From Stagonosporopsis chrysanthemi (lineage: Eukaryota; Ascomycota; Dothideomycetes; Pleosporales; Didymellaceae), in the NCBI GenBank assembly GCA_022560025.1, contig JAFISE010000334.1, positions 1-19,512 of the forward strand: a stretch of DNA of 19,512 nt, in the 5' to 3' direction. The number at the start of each line of letters is the position of its first letter. Position 1 is the stretch's first letter. The notes under the pieces are model-generated. The model worked only from the letters and a program-made list of their open reading frames with translations. It was not told the DNA's origin and ran no database searches. Below, one piece after another: positions 8,934-18,733 of the stretch. A program made the translations under genes and the position numbers.

Positions 8934-10134
8934 GGGGGTGGTTGAGCCTTGGTCTTGGTGAGGCTTTGGTGCCGCTTTAGGCTTGGGATTTTGGGTGCGA
9001 TGCGTGCAAGCCGGTCTGTTGCGCGGCCTGCGCGAGTTGAGAGGGCTTGGACTTGGCGAGCTCAAGACGATACTGGCTTGTTTGATTTGAATTGGACGGA
9101 TTTGGAAATGGAATTTCAACACGAGATAGTTATGATCTGGATTGCGAGCGTTACGAGCGAATGATATCAATAAACTTGAATTGTGGTTCAGAAACCTCTC
9201 ACGAGGGACTCGTCGGCGCATTCTGGTATACAGGAGCGAACAATGCGGTCACCAGGCAACTCTCCTGAAGCTTGCCATGAAGCATGTTCCAGCGCGCTTA
9301 TTGACGAGTATTATGTTTCCACTAGTACATACTGTGAACACCCTAGCATCACCTGCCCATTTCGCTCTTTGGCCTCGGTATGCATTCAGCGCAAGGCTGG
9401 CGCCCTGGGTCTCGTTTCGTGCACTCAACATGCCAAAGCCAGATAAACAGCCTGGTTCCCGATCGCTGCATGCTGCGCGCCCGCAGTCTTCTGCCATCTA
9501 GACTCCAGCCTCACATTGTGGGCGGGAGCTAGTGACCTGCAGGCAGCGACGCTACGACCAGCCAACAGACGGACGTCAGCCTCAAAGCCGTCTTCGATCT
9601 CTGGACTACGCTTGTACGGAAAGGAAACTCCCCGAACATGTAATTTGCGCAAGTATGGGTTCGGTGTTGGGGTAAATTTGGATAGATTGATATCAGTTGC
9701 TAGTATAGGTATGGAAGGTTTAACGCAGCGTCGAGTACGCGGCATGTTCCTTGAACTACAGCCAGCCACATGCGTCTAGGATGCTAAGTCAACACACGCA
9801 TGACTTTTCTGCCTTGGTGTGCTGGTGACCGTGATGCTTGTGGAAAAGCACGTCGCGAAGCAGGAAATCGTAGGCGTTTGTCTGCACGCCCGCCCCACCA
9901 GCATTACACTATCTCAGCTACTAAGTGGACCGCCACCAATTAAGCCTCAAGACGAGTGCTTGGTTTCGACTCGCACCCAGTAGCACTCCCACGCCACATT
10001 CTGTGTTGGTATTGTCCGTCTGAATTGTGCAAACCTGTGGCATGTGTCGTAAAAGTACACGATGAGGGTTGGAATGCATTGGTCTGTGTATGCGTTTGGA
10101 ATAGATTGTTCTCCATCGAGATCATCATGATGCT
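8934..10134. other. Intergenic, convergent 3' ends; no supported gene
   Basis: These 1201 bp lie between the PEX4 stop (+) and the stop of the single-TM protein (-). The longest ORFs (plus 9142-9501, minus 9425-9769) overlap each other, lack recognisable domains and have poor composition for coding. No RNA gene was identified. Confidence 0.5.
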
Positions 10135-10701
10135 TCAGCCGCCAGTAACGTTCCAGTGCGATCGTCGCCAGCCGTTTGTCGATGTGGTCATTGTGCCGTA
10201 GAGCACAGTCTCGCCGGAAGGTGTTCCAGGTTTGGGTACGAGGTGGGTGTAAGACGTCGAGTGCCTTCCTTCAGCACCTTCAGGACTGGATTCGAGGGTC
10301 TTCTGTCGAAGTGATGGTGCTGGGAGAGGGTAGTACATAGGATCATACGGTCCCGGCAATGCTTGTGGCGGCGAAACCCAAGGATGAATCGGTTTCTCAG
10401 TCTGTGAAAGAATCTCCTGTTGCAGGGAACTCAGATAGTTGTTGTGATTGGTCTTCGATTGATCTTGGCACGTCCCGGAGTCGTGTCTTACGAGCGTACG
10501 CTTGGGAGAAGGTTTCTCCAACGCGTTCACGTTGACGTCAAGGGCCCGGCTATTTCTGTGTGAGATGTACGCCAGAATCGTCCACGTGATGGTTGCGGCG
10601 ACAAAAACCACAATGATGACTTGGAGGAGTCTACTTTGATTTGGCTTTGAGACGAGTTGTTCAGCATGTTGAAATGCCTTAGAACTTAGAAGAGGAGCCA
10701 T
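10135..10701 (-). CDS. Small single-TM protein with proline-rich tail, unknown function
   Basis: Single-exon CDS of 188 aa, start ATG at 10701 (MAPLLSSKAFQHAEQL). The frame stays open upstream to 10812, but that extension is not compelling. One strong hydrophobic helix lies at about residues 25-46 (LLQVIIVVFVAATITWTILAY), preceded by a short polar N-terminus and followed by a basic SHRNSR, suggesting a single-pass membrane protein with most of its mass on one side. The tail is polar and has a notable HPWVSPPQALPGPYDP block at 106-121, the most protein-like and probably the conserved part. No enzyme motif is visible. I do not recognise a named family, though similar short fungal proteins with this HPW..PPQ..PGPYDP block are familiar to me. 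Confidence 0.68.
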   Translation of the reverse strand: MAPLLSSKAFQHAEQLVSKPNQSRLLQVIIVVFVAATITWTILAYISHRNSRALDVNVNALEKPSPKRTLVRHDSGTCQDQSKTNHNNYLSSLQQEILSQTEKPIHPWVSPPQALPGPYDPMYYPLPAPSLRQKTLESSPEGAEGRHSTSYTHLVPKPGTPSGETVLYGTMTTSTNGWRRSHWNVTGG

Positions 10702-12848
10702 GGTGGTAGGAATAACAAAGAATATTGGAAGGCTCAAGAGCCTGAGTACAATTGAGCGCGTAGGCGAGACGATGTCTTGTGCTGCAGGCATCCGAAGCTG
10801 CGGTCCGGTCAATACGGAGTGCGGGAGGGAGTGCCACGTCTTTCATAGACTCACATGGAAGCACGAAAGACCCTCTGGCATAAGCACTAGATTGAAACGC
10901 TCAGTCTGTGTCAGTGTACAATACAAGCGGGCGTGTTCCTGGCCATAAGATCGACACAGGGATATTGCAGGTGGTATATTGGACGGATTCTGTGTCAAGA
11001 GCAAGCAGTGCGCCGGCTTCTGTATATGAAGCTACGACGACCATCTGGTGGCACCCTAGCCATCAGTCTAGGGGCCTACCCGCACCCTCCGCGGCGGAAC
11101 ATTAGCAGGATTAGGTCCCTTGATCGTGGCACACTCGCGCTGATGACGGCGACGTAGTTTGCGTTGCCATGATCGACAGGCAAGAGATCGTGTTGCTCAG
11201 CTGCAACGACTCGCGCCCTTGGGGCTTTTGCAGCAGTAGGAGACTAGGGTAGGCATGGTGTGGTCGGTTTCAGCAGCTCGGCCAGTATCCGCAAGTCTTG
11301 GTATCGAGTTGGGGAGCGTCTTCAGCTGAAGAACGAGCGATGGCGTCCATTGTGGCTTGGTGGGGCTAGGACGCCCTGGTCAAGCGCGGCCGCAACTGCC
11401 AACGGCGAGCTGGCATCAGCGCATCCACGCGGAGCGCTCAACCGCCACAAATCATCACTTTCCGATCTGAATAGCTTGAAAACCTGGAATCCTCGCTTTC
11501 CGGTACGCGTGACGCTTCGCCATCGACTGAATCAGCTTCTTTATGAGCGCCAACCGAGACTGACGCGTTCAGTGATGCGCTTCGAGACCTCGAACTTTAG
11601 TGCACTCTATGTTTGGAATACCTGCAATATATAGGCTAGCACTGGGTGACTGAATTTACTGCTTGTCATTTCCTTACACGCAGAGGCATTAAAGAGGGAA
11701 CTTCCGAGAGCTTCTACATTGTGTCTCGTGGCCTCCGGCAACCCACCCCACTGCAGATCCAGCACGCGAGCATGGCTTGGTGGCTGCTGTCGTTTGGATT
11801 GGATAAACCTTGGATGATTCAGAAAGATCTCCTGAGCGGCTCAGAGCCCAAATGCATCTGGTCTCGGACTCGCAGTCGGATGGTACCTGAACGACAGGGG
11901 CTAGCGAAATCCGATATCTTTAGCGACCGTTGTAGATGCAGTTGGGGTCGAGCATCGAATCAGGACAATCTTTGGATGGCTCCGGCCGGGCTTTGCTAAC
12001 AATGCCTTCGCTTCGCAAAACGCACATGATCCAACATCATTGCTGCCCAGATGACGAGCGTCTATCCCATTGACAAGGCCCAGAGCCGCCATGTGTTCGC
12101 AGAGTATTGCCAAAGCCGAGCATGACCGGCATCATACATCGCCTACCATTCAGCCAGTAGACGTGAAGAAACAGGAAGTCCTGAAGTCAGGAACACGGGA
12201 TATGCCTTCACGGCCTCACCGAGACATGCAACGTGGGAACCTTGCATCGAACCTCGATGATCCATGGAGCCATCCAACATTAGAGCAGATTTTGGCGGTC
12301 GATCCTCGCGTTCATTTCTCTAGATATCTTGCGCATGTCAATCATTGCCAGATTGCGGCTAAACGTCGTGCCGTTTACGAGTCCTGCCCCGATAATCCGG
12401 GCACGCCGTTGTTCGTAAGGCTGATGTCTCAGATCTGCTGCCCAACTAGTCCGACGAGCTGAGGCTGAATCGGTACAACATCAATCTACTGGCCTGGCTG
12501 CAGATGAGTACGTTGAAGGGCAATCCCCTTTACTTGTGTTTCGAGGCCTTCAGCTCTCATTCGTCGGCTCGAGTCTTTCGCTCAACGGCGGCAACGGCGA
12601 CTCCGTAGCGGAGCATCACGTGGTTTGCCACTTACACTGCACTTGCCGCTTTAGAAACGCTAATGCGCGTGTCCTGCGTATTGCGGATGCTTCGGAGCTG
12701 AGATCAAACATATCGTTCAGAGCAAGCAAAAGATGAAGCATGTGTTTTCGTAGAAGGCATTTGATAGCTTTTGGCACCACATTTCAAGGCCCCTGTTATC
12801 GCATCATCACACTCCGCGCCTGGGCCCTACTACCCAGCTGCCTTACCA

Positions 12849-12887
12849 CACCGGTGAAGGCATATTGCCAATGAAGCTTCACCGGTG
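12849..12887. repeat. Nested inverted repeat with CACCGGTGAAG arms
   Basis: CACCGGTGAAG (12849-12859) and CTTCACCGGTG (12877-12887) are perfect 11-base arms. Inside the loop, GGCATATTGCC (12859-12869) forms a second small inverted repeat. ACCGGTGAAGGC is also found (reverse complement) at 3879-3890. Confidence 0.6.
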
Positions 12888-13470
12888 GCAGGCTCCCAGA
12901 TGCTGTACCTTGCTTGGTACACGAGATCGACAACACTACGCTGCACAGCCTCAGTAACGACAGCAGAAACAATGATCAATCCACACGGCTGCCTAAAGAT
13001 CGGAAAAATACTCCCTCATCACCATCATCACCAGCGAGATCCCTAACCGCACTGCCTCACTACCTCAGCCTCGCATCCCCTAACCCCAGCGTAGTAGAAC
13101 AAGCTCGACCCGTACTCCTTCCCTCACCAGCGCCCGCACTGTATTCTGAATACTGAATATTAATGCAGCGCCTCACATATCCGTTTTTTCTATACACACA
13201 AGCTTCACAGCCTCCTGACTTCCTAGCTTGACAAATCTCCCCTAATCTCCAATCTACCCAGCCAGCTCCAACGCCAAGGTCCGATGTTCTCTTTCTCATC
13301 CCAACCACCTACTGCCACTCCTCTCAGTGCCAAAAAGGGAGCAAGGAAGCACCCCTTCCTCCCCGTCCCTACTACTGCCGTGATCCCTCTTCTCCATTGA
13401 GCATACGACTTCTACCGCCTTCTCCGCCCATTGTTTTCGGAGGAGTTCCTGATGTGAGACTATGCGTAAT

Positions 13471-13590
13471 CCCCCCCCCCCCCCGCTGTGACGGCCTCCT
13501 GTCCGTCAGTGGGTGGTGTGGTGTGGTGCGGTGCGGTGCGGTGTGGTCCAGAGCGCTCCAGCGGGCAGCGGGCAGCGGACAGCGGTAGTT
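13471..13590. repeat. Poly-C run followed by period-5 and period-7 repeats
   Basis: A run of 14 C at 13471-13484 is followed by GTGTG/GTGCG pentamer units (about 13511-13546) and then GCGGGCA/GCGGACA-like heptamers (about 13560-13586). These are simple-sequence tracts in the 3' flank of the F-box gene. Confidence 0.7.
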
Positions 13591-14039
13591 AAGCTGGATG
13601 GGCCACCGCGGCCTGTGGGGGATGGGAGATAGGGGGTGTGATGTGAAGGGAGGTGTTTGGGTCGGTAGGGATGCGGTTGGCTTTTGCGAGGATGGAAAAT
13701 CTGTTCGGTGGTGTTTTGGCCTCGATGGATGGATGTATTGGTGTGGACTGGGGATGCGCTGGGGGGTGGCTGTGGTTAAGACGGGGGTTCGCAGCAAAAG
13801 GAAAAAAAAAAGGCCTGGTGATTTTGTTGGAGGAGGACTTTGGGCAGCTGGGAGGGGAGTCTTCTGGGTTCTTCTGCGGATGAGGGGTAACTCTGGTAGC
13901 AGTGTGGAAGCGATGTAGCAGGATGGATTTGGTCGGCATCCCACACCTCTCTTTACAAAGCGCGCGGGACTCATTAGTACGCCCACTGGAGCGTGAAACA
14001 AACACGTCGGGCTTTGGGAACAGCACCCAACACCCCTCC

Positions 14040-15488
14040 TCACCCCACCACCACAGCCGTATCCCCCGTCAACGCCATCAACTGATCCCCCCCAACCGGC
14101 ACAAACGCCTCATCCAACGCATGCTCCCTGACCCAGACCCCGCGCTCCCGCTCCCCCTTGACCCTCCACCCCGCGCCCCTATGCCCCAACAGCCCCACAA
14201 TCTCCTCCACGTCACGCGCCAACCTCTCGCTCGCACAATCCCCGCTCCTAAACTCGGCGCCGTCGGCAAAATCAAACACCCCCAGATACCCCGCAAGCAT
14301 TTTATAGCTCTCGGTCCACTCGAGCCACAGATCGCCGGCCTGGGCGCGGCCCAAGCGCGCCGGGCGGGCGAGAAGGTCGTTTTCCGGGCCCGGGGCGAGC
14401 TGGACGGCGACGGAGTGGAGGGAGGGGATGCGGTGGAGTGCGCGGACAAGGGCGGCGAGGTTCGTGGCGAAGGGGAAGATGGCGGTCAGGCTGACGGAGA
14501 GGAGGTTGCAGCAGGGGGAGACTTCGGCGGCGAGGCGGAGCAGCAGCAGGCATAGGATCTTGGGGGATTGCTTGAGGTGGTATTCGTAGGTGCTGTAGGC
14601 GGGGACGGAGGAGCCTTCATTGTAGCTGAGGGAGAACCAGGGGAGGCGGTGGATGAGGGAGGTGCTGGGGGGCCGGCAAGTGGGGGTCGGGTGGTGGGAG
14701 GATGGGGTGTTGGAGGGGGCGAGGCTGAGTGCGATGTAGTGCGTTTTCATGTCGAAGGCCCAGGTGTCGGAGCTGAGGAGTTGCGTGTCGAGGAGGCCGG
14801 CGAGGGTGGCTGGAGGAGCGGCGACGACGACACGAGAGAGGTCGTCGAGGGCTGTGAAGATCTGGTCCCATATCTCTACGACGGCGCGGGCTAGTGGTGC
14901 GTCGGCTGTTGCTACGTGGCGCAGCCCGTATTCTATGTCGGTTTGCAATACGATGCTCTTGATGTGCTGTTTGAGTTGGTATCTAGAAACTATGCGGTTG
15001 AAGTCTGTGAAGGTACTGGGGAGATGTGGCAGCCATAGGATTGTCGGTGACGACTTCAAAAACTCATCGCCTTCCTGGATCCTACACAGGTTGATAAGGA
15101 CATCGTCAAATGTCTGATCGAAAGCAAACGCAGAGCTGCTCTTGAACTTGCTGCGCATCTTGGTGTAGATCATGAATTCATGGTTGCTCAAGGTGGATAG
15201 TTGACCTTGCATGCTTTCGATCAGTCGAGCATCCAGAGGTACCCATTGCGGGTTTGGGTCGAGCGACACTCTGACGGTCTTGAACAGGATTGGGATAACG
15301 ATCTTCCTCCAGCGCCATGATACCCGGGAAAGGTTTTTCAAGGGGGTGCAATCCGAGTTTGTCAGGTCAGTCGAAGGTTCGTGGGCGAATTTGACGACCG
15401 ACGGAGCTTCACTTTCAAGATGGTGTGCTATCTGGATGAGGAGCTCGTTAGGGAGTGCATGCAGACTACCGGTCTGAACAGTCGTCAT
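14040..15488 (-). CDS. F-box domain protein
   Basis: Intronless CDS of 482 aa. Start is the ATG at 15488 (MTTVQTGSLHALPNELLIQI). The in-frame codons just upstream (ATC, TTG) are not ATG. The F-box is N-terminal: LPNELLIQIAHHLE at about residues 12-25, followed by LKNLSRVSWRWRKIVIPILFKTVRV, the typical second half with W-R and L-F. F-box proteins bind Skp1 and bring substrates to SCF ubiquitin ligases. The remaining ~400 residues show no WD40 or regular LRR repeats and no recognised substrate domain. The C-terminal third uses much more GC-rich codons than the N-terminal part. Fungi carry many such diverged F-box proteins, so the substrate cannot be guessed. The racemase gene lies 227 bp upstream on the same strand. 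Confidence 0.85.
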   Translation of the reverse strand: MTTVQTGSLHALPNELLIQIAHHLESEAPSVVKFAHEPSTDLTNSDCTPLKNLSRVSWRWRKIVIPILFKTVRVSLDPNPQWVPLDARLIESMQGQLSTLSNHEFMIYTKMRSKFKSSSAFAFDQTFDDVLINLCRIQEGDEFLKSSPTILWLPHLPSTFTDFNRIVSRYQLKQHIKSIVLQTDIEYGLRHVATADAPLARAVVEIWDQIFTALDDLSRVVVAAPPATLAGLLDTQLLSSDTWAFDMKTHYIALSLAPSNTPSSHHPTPTCRPPSTSLIHRLPWFSLSYNEGSSVPAYSTYEYHLKQSPKILCLLLLRLAAEVSPCCNLLSVSLTAIFPFATNLAALVRALHRIPSLHSVAVQLAPGPENDLLARPARLGRAQAGDLWLEWTESYKMLAGYLGVFDFADGAEFRSGDCASERLARDVEEIVGLLGHRGAGWRVKGERERGVWVREHALDEAFVPVGGDQLMALTGDTAVVVG

Positions 15489-15715
15489 GATCAATAGTTA
15501 TACAGCCAATTGAAAGAATGGACAAGATCAGGACCGAAGGTGTAGCAATATTTGTGGGGTAGGGATGTCGTTGGCAATGCGGAGTTCAAAGTGGAGCTAG
15601 GACGTTCGATCACTTCCGTACGTCATTCCCAGGCTGCTAAGCACAGCGCAGCCAATATCAATCACTATCTTGAATCGAAAGAGGGACTTTTAGATTATTA
15701 TTATACGTTTAGAAG

Positions 15716-16496
15716 TTAGAAGCCAGCTCTCACAGCGCCCTCTAGCCATGCAACACCAGCCATCACGCCATCTACGATCCTCACTCTGTGCCCCTCCTGC
15801 TGCCCCAGCTCCTCAACACACGCCTCCCTCACCATCTGATCCATACCAGCCATACCCGCGCAGCCCAGACAAATCGCACCCACCTTGCCCTTCCTGAGCA
15901 GCCGCTTAACAGCATCCTTCATCTTCTGCCTAACCTCCTCGGCCGGCGCGTCATGCAGATCCGTCGCATTCAGCCCCGTTGTTTCGACGCCAGCAAAGCG
16001 CTTGCCCGCATCGCCCCGCGTGCCCAGGAACTGCACCGTAGCGTCTGTGAGGACATCCTCCCACACCTTCCCGGTGCTGACGATGCCAAACGTCTCCTCC
16101 GGGTGGATCGCCTGCAGACTTGCGCCCACGCTGGCCTCGAAGATGCCCGTGACGGGCTTGCACGCAGCTTTGACGGCGGGCTCCTCTTTCAGCAGCGGCA
16201 CCAGCGGGTGTTGCGAGTAACATGCTACGAGAAAAGCATCGTAGCGGTCGAGCAGCGGGCGGAGGGTGGGCAAGCAGTACTTGACGGACTCGCGGGCATC
16301 GTCTTCGTTGTTGATGCTCTTGACGCCGTCCGGTGCGGTGAAGTACGCGTGTGTGGTCTAGCTGCGGTTAGTTGCTGGGATGGGATGGTGAGCGGTGCTG
16401 ATTGACGTCTTTGAACTGCAGCGCGTCGACCAACGGCTTGAGGCCGTCGGTCATCGACACGGTCGAGTTTGGGTTGATGATGAGAATGGAGCGCAT
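15716..16496 (-). CDS. Asp/Glu/hydantoin racemase family protein (DCG1-like)
   Basis: Spliced CDS complement of 15716..16357 and 16407..16496 gives 243 aa. The family interconverts or acts on hydantoins and acidic amino acids by a two-cysteine, cofactor-free mechanism; in yeast the relative DCG1 sits in the allantoin-degradation gene set. Seen here: the N-terminal strand and loop MRSILIINPNST, SINNEDDA at 44-51, the first active-site Cys76 in LVACYSQHP, and the second Cys196 in ICLGCAGMAG. Size and order match the family. The 49-bp phase-0 intron (16358-16406) has donor GTCAAT and branch AACTAAC. Frame requires the acceptor CTAG, four bases past an earlier CGCAG. Substrate unknown. Cytosolic location is inferred from the lack of a signal peptide. 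Confidence 0.88.
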
Positions 16497-17096
16497 CTTG
16501 CTGCTGTATCTCGGGTTGCGGCCTTGACGGTATTCACCCATGAATTTTGCTGTTCGTCATGGCGCTACCCCGCGGATTCGCATTTTCCGTATAAATGGAA
16601 TTGTGGAGATCACGAGCTGTGGCTGTGACCAGGGGTTTGTTTACGCGACGCTATGACATCACAGATTTACGCGCTGGCATAAGCGAGTTTCAAGTTGTAT
16701 TGTTTCCTGACAGTTACAGACATCAAACCTGATGTGATGCTAGGAGAGCCGAGTGCATTGAAACGTCATTAGACCACGAATTGGCGGGAACAAAATGTGG
16801 TTGATGATTGCATTATACTACAGAGGCATGTGAAACCTGGACTGGATACCTTCGCTGTGATATGTGAAGACACTTCATGCCGAGAGTAGACATAGTTGGT
16901 CTGGTCTGACGGCAGTAACGTCAATCGTGTCCATTACTATCCGCGCGACACCAGCACTGGCCCATGCCAACGCCTTCGCTGTGACATTACCGCGCTGTGA
17001 AAGGAATGGTAGGGAACTAGGGCTGTCAGCACGACGGAGTGTCGACGGAAGCAGCGGCAACATACAGGTCGTAACATCGTCAAGAATAGGCGCCGT
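16497..17096. other. Intergenic upstream of the racemase
   Basis: 600 bp holding the racemase promoter and the 3' region of the candidate mini-gene. CCTTCGCTGTGA occurs twice (16849-16860 and 16973-16984) as a short direct repeat. An alternative splice form of the mini-gene could run down to 16937. Nothing else was recognised. Confidence 0.5.
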
Positions 17097-17279
17097 CTAA
17101 CGGAAGCAGGAGAAGCGGCCGCAGGAAATCCTGAAGGGAGCACGGCGGACACCATGCCTGTCAGCGACAACACCACCGCCTGGAACATGTATTAGCTTCC
17201 GTGTTATCCAGGCGAGCAATCAAGAGCTGTACTAACCACCGTGTCTTCCGCCCCACTGCTTAGTCCAGAGAAGACCCAT
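17097..17279 (-). CDS. Candidate two-exon gene for a tiny protein of unknown function
   Basis: Proposed CDS complement of 17097..17179 and 17237..17279, 41 aa. The reason to look is the leader: CT-rich then CAA-rich sequence ending ACAACAATC before ATGGG, the textbook fungal layout. Exon 1 reads MGLLWTKQWGGRHG. It is followed by a good intron: donor GTTAGT at 17236, branch GCTAAT, acceptor TTCCAG at 17180, 57 bp. Exon 2 gives a Gly/Arg-rich, two-Cys tail and stops at TAG 17097-17099. A later acceptor (GACAG at 17158) would instead open a frame to 16937 and give 87 aa. I recognise neither product. It could equally be a short non-coding or regulatory transcript. Confidence 0.35.
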
Positions 17280-17460
17280 GATTGTTGTGTGTTGATTTGT
17301 TGGTTGTCGGTGAAGGGTTATTGAGACTCGTGACGCAGACTTGAAGATGTGCTTGATTGTGGAGCAGGAGGGAGAGATTGAGAAGCGTTATATAAGGCGT
17401 TGTTGCGGTGAGCTGGAGCAAAGCAGGGTAAACAAGCTGAAGGCTGTGACGTAGGCCAAT
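17280..17460 (-). promoter_or_regulatory. Promoter and 5' leader of the candidate mini-gene
   Basis: Reading the minus strand there is an inverted CCAAT (plus-strand 17456-17460), a TGACGT CRE-like half site (17447-17452), then TATATAA (17388-17394). A CT-rich then CAA-rich leader runs to the ATG at 17279. The TATA-to-ATG distance is about 110 bases. The TATA is near-palindromic and also reads TATATAAG on the plus strand, but no convincing plus-strand gene follows. Confidence 0.45.
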
Positions 17461-18328
17461 TTGGGAAGGCTTGGCCCATGACCTCGTTTTTGATGTGTCC
17501 CGTCCCGCACAGCCACAGCTTGCGTGCAGGTTTACAGGTCTAGAGCTGCAGCTTCACCATTTCTGGAATTGGCTGCTTCCCAAAGGGGTAGTCTGACGTC
17601 TGGAATGAGTGGTGCGCCACAGCACCGCGGGACGATCTCGTCGATGCTGCTGTGGCTACTTGTTGAGCGGTCCGATCAAGCAGATCGTGAAGCACGCTTG
17701 CGACGTCTTGAGGCTGTGATGTGTAGCGAGAGGCGATTTTGAGATTGTAGCTTTTGTTGTCGACGTCTTTGTGGATGGAGCAGAGCTCGTGAACGTGTTG
17801 TTTATAGTGAATATGAGCAGGAGAAGTGCTACAAGATGATACACGTTACAAGCCTTGTGAAGACGTAGTCAAGAACGAACACCAGTCCAAGACAACTGCT
17901 TGGCGTGGTATGTTTCCGTGGCTGTGAACTAGTGCTATCTCTCTTCCCATCGCCATCGACGGCTCTGTGGTAGTATGTGCTGGGCAGTCTACCGTACTAG
18001 CGCAATCACTCGTACGAATGCACGTGGAATTGATAAGTTTTATGCTCGTGCTGCCGCGTTGACTGTGATACCGGACGAGGTACCACTCGCGCATGGCGAC
18101 ACGCTGATAGCTCGAGATGTTGTCATTCGTTATACAAAGCATGCTCGCGGGTAAGCGTTTTTGCATGCGCCCCAGATCAACCAGATCCTATCCCTATATT
18201 GTACAGATTTCACGCAATGGAGCGACTCGGCGCGTTTTGAACCTCATTCAGTCAAGGTCCTTGGTAGCGACGGCTTCCACACCGTCTTCTCTGCCTAACG
18301 TACACGGGCTGCAGTCTCTTCACGCAGC
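17461..18328. other. Intergenic; no supported gene
   Basis: 868 bp between the mini-gene promoter and the TIM9 stop, including the TIM9 3' UTR. ORFs on plus (17524-17742) and minus (17846-18166) show no domain. The minus-strand signal-peptide-like frame at 17656-17844 has no ATG. Nothing recognised. Confidence 0.5.
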
Positions 18329-18733
18329 CTATCGGCCGGGCAGACCACCCTGTGCCATGGCAGCGTTCTGCTCCTGGAAGCGGTCACCAAGGCGCTGCGA
18401 GGCCTTCATGTGCTTGTCGACGCATCGCATGACGCAGCTCTCTTCGCGCGAGGTGAGCGACTTGCTCTCGAAGCCGTTGACGCACGAGTCGAAGCATTGC
18501 TGGACGAGGTTGGAGTACATCTGGGGCTGTTAGTCGCTTGTGCGTCCACGCTCGATGCATGCATCCATTGCGGGGGATGTGCCGCAGACGACAACATACG
18601 TTCATGAATTCCTTCATCTGCTTCTTCTCCATACGGGTCTGGAGCTCGCGCTGCTCGTTCTGTGTGAGTCTGCGCGCGGTTAGATGCCTGCGCCGCTGCT
18701 ATGCTCACAAAAATCGAGCACGTACTGGTCCAT
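18329..18733 (-). CDS. TIM9: Mitochondrial import chaperone TIM9
   Basis: Spliced CDS complement of 18329..18520, 18600..18669 and 18726..18733 gives 89 aa, the normal length of Tim9. With Tim10 it forms the hexameric chaperone that escorts carrier proteins through the intermembrane space to TIM22. The twin CX3C motif is present: Cys35-x3-Cys39 and Cys55-x3-Cys59, with 15 residues between. LNxxEQ-like N-terminus (MDQLTQNEQRELQTRM), MKEFMNMYSNLV and RFQEQNAA are Tim9 hallmarks and separate it from Tim8/10/13. Exon 1 codes for only 8 nt (ATG GAC CA). Intron 1 is 18670-18725 (56 bp, GTACGT, branch CTAAC, GCGCAG) and intron 2 is 18521-18599 (79 bp, GTATGT, GACTAAC, CCCCAG). Confidence 0.93.

Larger units (their letters stand above)
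10702..14039. other. Gene-poor 3.3-kb spacer
   Basis: No ORF here is convincing. The best are plus 11260-11634, 11646-11999 and 12070-12462, and minus 13372-14043. They give no domain; the last is low-complexity Pro/Ser/Thr. Composition is near 50 % GC over most of it, so this is not an AT-rich RIP-degraded block. It contains an inverted repeat at 12849-12887 and, near the F-box 3' end, simple repeats (13471-13590). Lineage-specific spliced genes or non-coding RNAs cannot be excluded. Confidence 0.5.

Noticed and set aside
8373..9221. 282-codon minus-strand ORF opposite PEX4
   Set aside because: Antisense shadow of the clear E2 exons.
12070..12462. 130-codon plus-strand ORF in the gene-poor spacer
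   Set aside because: No domain, no leader or splice signals, and competing frames of similar length nearby.
13372..14043. 223-codon minus-strand ORF downstream of the F-box gene
   Set aside because: Pro/Ser/Thr low-complexity sequence driven by CT-rich DNA, with no domain; it overlaps the F-box stop region.
13902..14555. 217-codon plus-strand ORF opposite the F-box C-terminus
   Set aside because: Antisense shadow of a GC-rich coding exon.
15788..16405. 205-codon plus-strand ORF opposite the racemase
   Set aside because: Antisense shadow of a gene with both active-site cysteines and family motifs on the minus strand.
16849..16984. Direct repeat CCTTCGCTGTGA, two copies
   Set aside because: Twelve bases only, with no extended similarity; likely chance.
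17656..17844. Minus-strand 62-codon frame beginning with a signal-peptide-like hydrophobic stretch
   Set aside because: No ATG in frame (it starts at GTG), no promoter, no conserved motif.
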